From NCBI GenBank assembly GCA_964498125.1, contig CAZCGE010000117.1, positions 1-15,999 on the forward strand: a stretch of 15,999 nucleotides of DNA. The letters are read 5' to 3'. This DNA comes from CAMDBL01 sp964498125. GTDB taxonomy: Bacteria; Pseudomonadota; Alphaproteobacteria; Rhizobiales; Hyphomicrobiaceae. The position numbers and the translations under genes are program-made. The notes beneath the pieces were generated by a model. It had not been told where the DNA came from. It did no database searches and saw only the letters and a program-made list of their open reading frames with translations. Of this stretch, positions 13,221 to 15,999 are shown piece by piece (the stretch's first letter is position 1; the number at the start of each line of letters is the position of its first letter).

Positions 13221-13871
13221 ATGTATCAGCCGCCACATTTCCGCGAGGACGATATCGAGGCCCACCACGGCCTGATCCGCGCGTACCCGCTGGGCCTTCT
13301 GGTCTCGGCGGGTAATGGCGGACTCGTGGCCAACCCAATTCCGTTCGTGATCGACTCCGAGGCCTCCGAAAAAGGCACGCTTCGGTGCCATCTGGCGCGC
13401 GCCAACAGCCAATGGCGCGACCTGCAATTCGTCGAGGAATGCCTTGTCGTATTCCAGGGGCCGGATGATTACGTCACGCCGTCCTGGTATGCGACCAAAC
13501 GCGAAACCGGCAAGGTTGTACCGACCTGGAACTACGTCGCCGTGCACGCCTGGGGCCGCCCGCAGGTGATCGAGGACACGACCTGGTTGCGCCGGCAGAT
13601 CGATGCGTTGACGGAGCTACAGGAGGCGCCGCGCGCCGGACCGTGGAAGGTTGACGACGCGCCGGAGCCATTCGTTGCCGCGCAAATGAAAGGCATCGTC
13701 GGCGTGGAAATCTCGATCGCGCGCATCGAGGGCAAATGGAAGGTCAGCCAGAACCGCCCCGACGCCGATCGCGCGGGCGTGTATGCAGGATTGCGCGAGC
13801 AGGGCGAAGCTTCAGAGCACATGGCTGCTCTCGTCGCCGAGCGCGGCGGATTGGCGGAGGGACAGCCATGA
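13221..13871 (+). CDS. PaiB-like FMN-binding negative transcriptional regulator
   Basis: This is a 216-residue member of the PaiB family, with a flavin-reductase-like split barrel. Characteristic segments are the start MYQPPHFRE, then LVANPIPFVID, the CHLARANSQW block (56-65), and VTPSWYATKRETGKVVPTWNYVAVHAWG (85-112) near the presumed flavin site. PaiB of Bacillus represses sporulation and protease genes; other members may act as flavin or pyridoxal-type oxidoreductases, so regulator status is uncertain. It begins 11 bp after the first Uma2 gene with only a weak ribosome-binding site. It overlaps the second Uma2 start by 4 nt (ATGA), which ties the three genes into one translation unit. No transmembrane or signal segment is seen. 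Confidence 0.9.
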   Translation: MYQPPHFREDDIEAHHGLIRAYPLGLLVSAGNGGLVANPIPFVIDSEASEKGTLRCHLARANSQWRDLQFVEECLVVFQGPDDYVTPSWYATKRETGKVVPTWNYVAVHAWGRPQVIEDTTWLRRQIDALTELQEAPRAGPWKVDDAPEPFVAAQMKGIVGVEISIARIEGKWKVSQNRPDADRAGVYAGLREQGEASEHMAALVAERGGLAEGQP

Positions 13872-14428
13872 GCGTGGCACTACGAAAACCCAACAGGGTG
13901 ACGTTCGACGAGTACTTGGTTTTCGAGGAGACCTCCGAAACGCGGCACGAGCTCATCAATGGCGTATTATTTGCCATGTCCGGCGGAACGGACCGGCACA
14001 ACCTCATAACCGGCAATCTCTTCTTACAGATTGCCGGTCCGCTGCTGGGCAAGTGCCAGACGTTTCAGGGCCAGATGAAACTCAAATTAGACCATGCGAC
14101 CGATGTCGACGGCTATTACCCGGACATCATGGTCTCGTGCGCCCCGACCGATCGCGAGCGGCTCTATCGCAAAGAGCCTGTGCTGTTGATCGAGGCACCG
14201 TCGCCCTCGACGGAGGCGTTGGATCGCGGAGGCAAATTCGGAAACTACGTACAGATTCCATCAGTTCAGGAATACCTACTCGTCGCGCAGGACGTCCCGC
14301 AGGTCGAGATCATGCGGCGCCGCAACGCTTGGCGACCAGAGTTCCTGTTCATGGACGATACGCTGGTCCTGGAGAGTGTCGGGCTCTCCATTCCTTTGAC
14401 TGCCATTTATCAGACAATCGATTTCTAA
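13868..14428 (+). CDS. Uma2 family (DUF820) putative endonuclease, copy 2
   Basis: This 186-residue Uma2 protein is the paralogue of 12649-13209 and the same length. The likely catalytic residues stand at identical numbers: D86 in GYYPDIMVSC, E109 in LLIEAPSPST, and K123 in DRGGKFGNY, followed by PSVQEYLLV. The residue after the catalytic glutamate is alanine (EAPSPST), where the family normally has valine (EVLSPST); activity may still be intact. The ATG at 13868 overlaps the PaiB stop (ATGA) and is preferred over an in-frame start further upstream inside PaiB. It lies 59 bp before frc on the same strand. Sequence divergence from copy 1 is large, so this is an old duplication or two separate acquisitions. 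Confidence 0.9.
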   Translation: MSVALRKPNRVTFDEYLVFEETSETRHELINGVLFAMSGGTDRHNLITGNLFLQIAGPLLGKCQTFQGQMKLKLDHATDVDGYYPDIMVSCAPTDRERLYRKEPVLLIEAPSPSTEALDRGGKFGNYVQIPSVQEYLLVAQDVPQVEIMRRRNAWRPEFLFMDDTLVLESVGLSIPLTAIYQTIDF

Positions 14429-14487
14429 CCCAAACGCGAAGAGCGGCTCCGTCGAATAGATCAGCGAGAATCAGAGGAAGACTCCCA

Positions 14488-15759
14488 ATGTCCAATGCAC
14501 TCGAAGGCGTCCGCATCCTGGACTTCACGCACGTGCAGTCCGGCCCGACCTGCACGCAGCTGCTGGCCTGGTTCGGCGCCGACTGCATCAAGGTCGAGCG
14601 GCCCGGCGTCGGCGACATCACACGCGGGCAGTTGCAGGACATTCCCAAGGTGGACAGCCTGTACTTCACGATGCTGAACCACAACAAGCGCTCGATCACG
14701 CTCGACACCAAGAACAAGGCCGGCAAGGAGGTGCTCGAGCGCCTGATCAAGACCTGCGACGTGCTTGTGGAAAATTTCGGCCCCGGCGTGCTCGACCGCA
14801 TGGGCTTCCCCTGGGAGACGATCCACAAACTCAACCCGCGCATGATCGTCGCTTCGATCAAGGGTTTTGGCCCGGGTCCCTACGAGGATTGCAAGGTCTA
14901 CGAGAACGTCGCCCAGTGCACCGGCGGCGCTGCCTCGACCACCGGCTTCCGCGACGGCTTGCCGCTGGTCACCGGCGCCCAGATCGGCGACAGCGGCACC
15001 GGCCTGAACCTGGCGCTCGGCATCGTCGCCGCGCTCTACCACCGCACCATGACCGGCAAGGGCCAGCTCGTCACCTGCTCGATGCAGGACGGCGTCCTGA
15101 ACCTGTGCCGCGTCAAGCTGCGCGACCAGCAGCGCCTCGCGCACGGGCCGCTCAACGAGTACAGCCAGTTCGGCGAGGGCGTGCCGTTCGGCCAGGCCGT
15201 GCCGCGCGCGGGCAACGATTCCGGCGGCGGCCAGCCGGGGCGCATCCTGAAGTGCAAGGGATGGGAGCAGGACCCGGACGCCTACATCTATTTCATCACC
15301 CAGGCCGCGGTCTGGGAGAAGGTGTGCGACGTGATTGGCGAACCAGGCTGGAAGACCGACTACGCCAAGCCGGCGGCGCGCCTGCCGCGGCTCAATCAGA
15401 TTTTTGCGCGCATCGAGCAGTGGACGATGACCAAGACCAAGTTCGAGGTGATGCAGATCTGCAATCCGCTCGACATCCCGAGCGGGCCGATCCTGTCGAT
15501 GAAAGAGCTGGCCGAGGATGCCTCGCTGCGCGCCACCGGCACCATCGTCGAGGTCGATCACCCGACACGCGGCAAGTACCTGTCGGTCGGCAACCCGATC
15601 AAGCTGTCGGCGAGCCCCTCCGATGTCAGGCGCTCACCGCTGCTCGGTGAGCACACGGATGAGATTCTGCGCGACGTCCTCGGCTACACCGCCGACGAGG
15701 TCGCCGCCATCAAGGCCGCAGGCGCCACGGAGCCGCCGAAAAGGGCGGCGGCGGAATAG
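14488..15759 (+). CDS. frc: Formyl-CoA:oxalate CoA-transferase
   Basis: This class III CoA-transferase moves CoA from formyl-CoA to oxalate, giving oxalyl-CoA for Oxc and releasing formate. It has 423 residues (428 in Oxalobacter). The N-terminus LEGVRILDFTHVQSGP carries Q17. The catalytic aspartate is D168 in GAQIGDSGTG, corresponding to Asp169 of the characterised enzyme, and the mobile glycine loop SGGGQ lies at 245-249. The ATG at 14488 follows GAGGAAG (14474-14480) with a 7-nt spacer. The open frame upstream covers Uma2 sequence in another phase and is not part of the gene. It is separated from oxc by the Uma2-PaiB-Uma2 insert, and followed by a heptad inverted repeat and a formyltransferase-like gene. 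Confidence 0.97.
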   Translation: MSNALEGVRILDFTHVQSGPTCTQLLAWFGADCIKVERPGVGDITRGQLQDIPKVDSLYFTMLNHNKRSITLDTKNKAGKEVLERLIKTCDVLVENFGPGVLDRMGFPWETIHKLNPRMIVASIKGFGPGPYEDCKVYENVAQCTGGAASTTGFRDGLPLVTGAQIGDSGTGLNLALGIVAALYHRTMTGKGQLVTCSMQDGVLNLCRVKLRDQQRLAHGPLNEYSQFGEGVPFGQAVPRAGNDSGGGQPGRILKCKGWEQDPDAYIYFITQAAVWEKVCDVIGEPGWKTDYAKPAARLPRLNQIFARIEQWTMTKTKFEVMQICNPLDIPSGPILSMKELAEDASLRATGTIVEVDHPTRGKYLSVGNPIKLSASPSDVRRSPLLGEHTDEILRDVLGYTADEVAAIKAAGATEPPKRAAAE

Positions 15760-15773
15760 GAAGATGAGGGAGT

Positions 15774-15873
15774 AGGGAGTAGGGAGTGGGGAATAGGGAG
15801 TAGGGTAAGAGGTTCGCGGTCGTTGGACTGATCGCCCCTTTCCCTACTCCCTATTCCCCACTCCCTACTCCCT
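15774..15873. repeat. Perfect 32-bp inverted repeat of GGGAGTA-type heptads
   Basis: The left arm 15774-15805 is the exact reverse complement of the right arm 15842-15873, with a 36-nt loop. The arms consist of heptads close to GGGAGTA, with one GGGAATA and one GGGGAAT-type variant; one more heptad lies to the left of the arm. On the plus strand the left arm has five or more runs of three G, so a G-quadruplex is possible. Heptad GGGNATC-like extragenic repeats have been described in Xanthomonadaceae and Nostocaceae. This unit has a different spelling. It lies between frc and the next gene and could end or stabilise the frc mRNA. Confidence 0.85.
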
Positions 15874-15907
15874 CCTGCACTCACAACAACCCTGAGGGAA
15901 TCCCACA

Positions 15908-15999
15908 ATGCGTATCGTCGTCCACGGGCAGGATGCCTTCGGCAAGGCCGTGCTCGAGAAACTACTGGCCCGCGGCGAGACCATCGTCGCCGTCTGCTG
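15908..15999 (+). CDS. Formyltransferase-family protein, 5' fragment
   Basis: The window ends inside this gene, after 30 codons. The start MRIVVHGQDAFGKAVLEKLL, followed by ARGETIVAV, matches the N-terminal Rossmann-like strand and helix of proteins in the methionyl-tRNA formyltransferase-like (formyltetrahydrofolate-utilising) family. GAGGGA lies 8 nt before the ATG at 15908. Being next to frc and oxc, it might handle formyl groups rather than tRNA, but only 30 residues are visible, so both the family and the role are tentative. Confidence 0.6.
   Translation, partial: MRIVVHGQDAFGKAVLEKLLARGETIVAVC

Noticed and set aside
15766..15880. CRISPR-like repeats
   Set aside because: The GGGAGTA heptads are contiguous and arranged as one inverted repeat, without unique spacers, so this is not a CRISPR array.

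Overview
The window is GC-rich, gene-dense bacterial DNA, most likely from a Pseudomonadota (Alpha- or Betaproteobacteria). This rests on family content: a tripartite tricarboxylate transporter with a Bug-type receptor, an FCD GntR regulator, Frc/Oxc, a fused NuoE-NuoF formate dehydrogenase beta subunit, BrnT toxins and Uma2 nucleases. The genus cannot be named from sequence alone. No rRNA, tRNA, CRISPR array or transposase was seen.

The recognisable core is an oxalate and formate island, positions about 3559 to the right edge. Formyl-CoA:oxalate CoA-transferase (frc, 14488-15759) makes oxalyl-CoA and formate. Oxalyl-CoA decarboxylase (oxc, 10905-12635) turns oxalyl-CoA into formyl-CoA and CO2. 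The fused formate dehydrogenase beta/gamma subunit (3559-5268, minus) would pass electrons from formate to NAD+, but its catalytic alpha subunit is absent. A GntR regulator (10169-10855) sits just upstream of oxc and is divergent from a TctA-TctC-TctB transporter operon (6480-9741, minus), a candidate oxalate or related carboxylate importer. A formyltransferase-like gene starts at 15908 and runs off the edge. A TerC-family membrane protein (5654-6466) lies between the dehydrogenase and the transporter.

The left part, 720-3527 on the minus strand, is accessory. It holds three tandem BrnT toxin plus HTH-antitoxin modules, placed 31 bp after the dehydrogenase gene. A cupin gene and a Spy/CpxP-like periplasmic protein follow, with ATGA overlaps throughout. 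The antitoxins join a BrnA-like N-terminus to an XRE-like HTH instead of the usual ribbon-helix-helix. Between modules are two 56-bp sequences that look like the beginnings of lost copies of the cupin gene, so the ancestral repeat unit was probably brnT-antitoxin-cupin. A DUF2267 gene (231-671) converges on this block.

Between oxc and frc lies a second accessory insert: Uma2 nuclease, PaiB-like FMN-binding protein, Uma2 nuclease, all co-directional and tightly packed. Non-coding features include a perfect 32-bp inverted repeat of GGGAGTA-type heptads after frc, palindromes in the tctA/gntR divergent region and before oxc, a GGCATGC cluster upstream of the dehydrogenase, and hairpins in the transporter operon.
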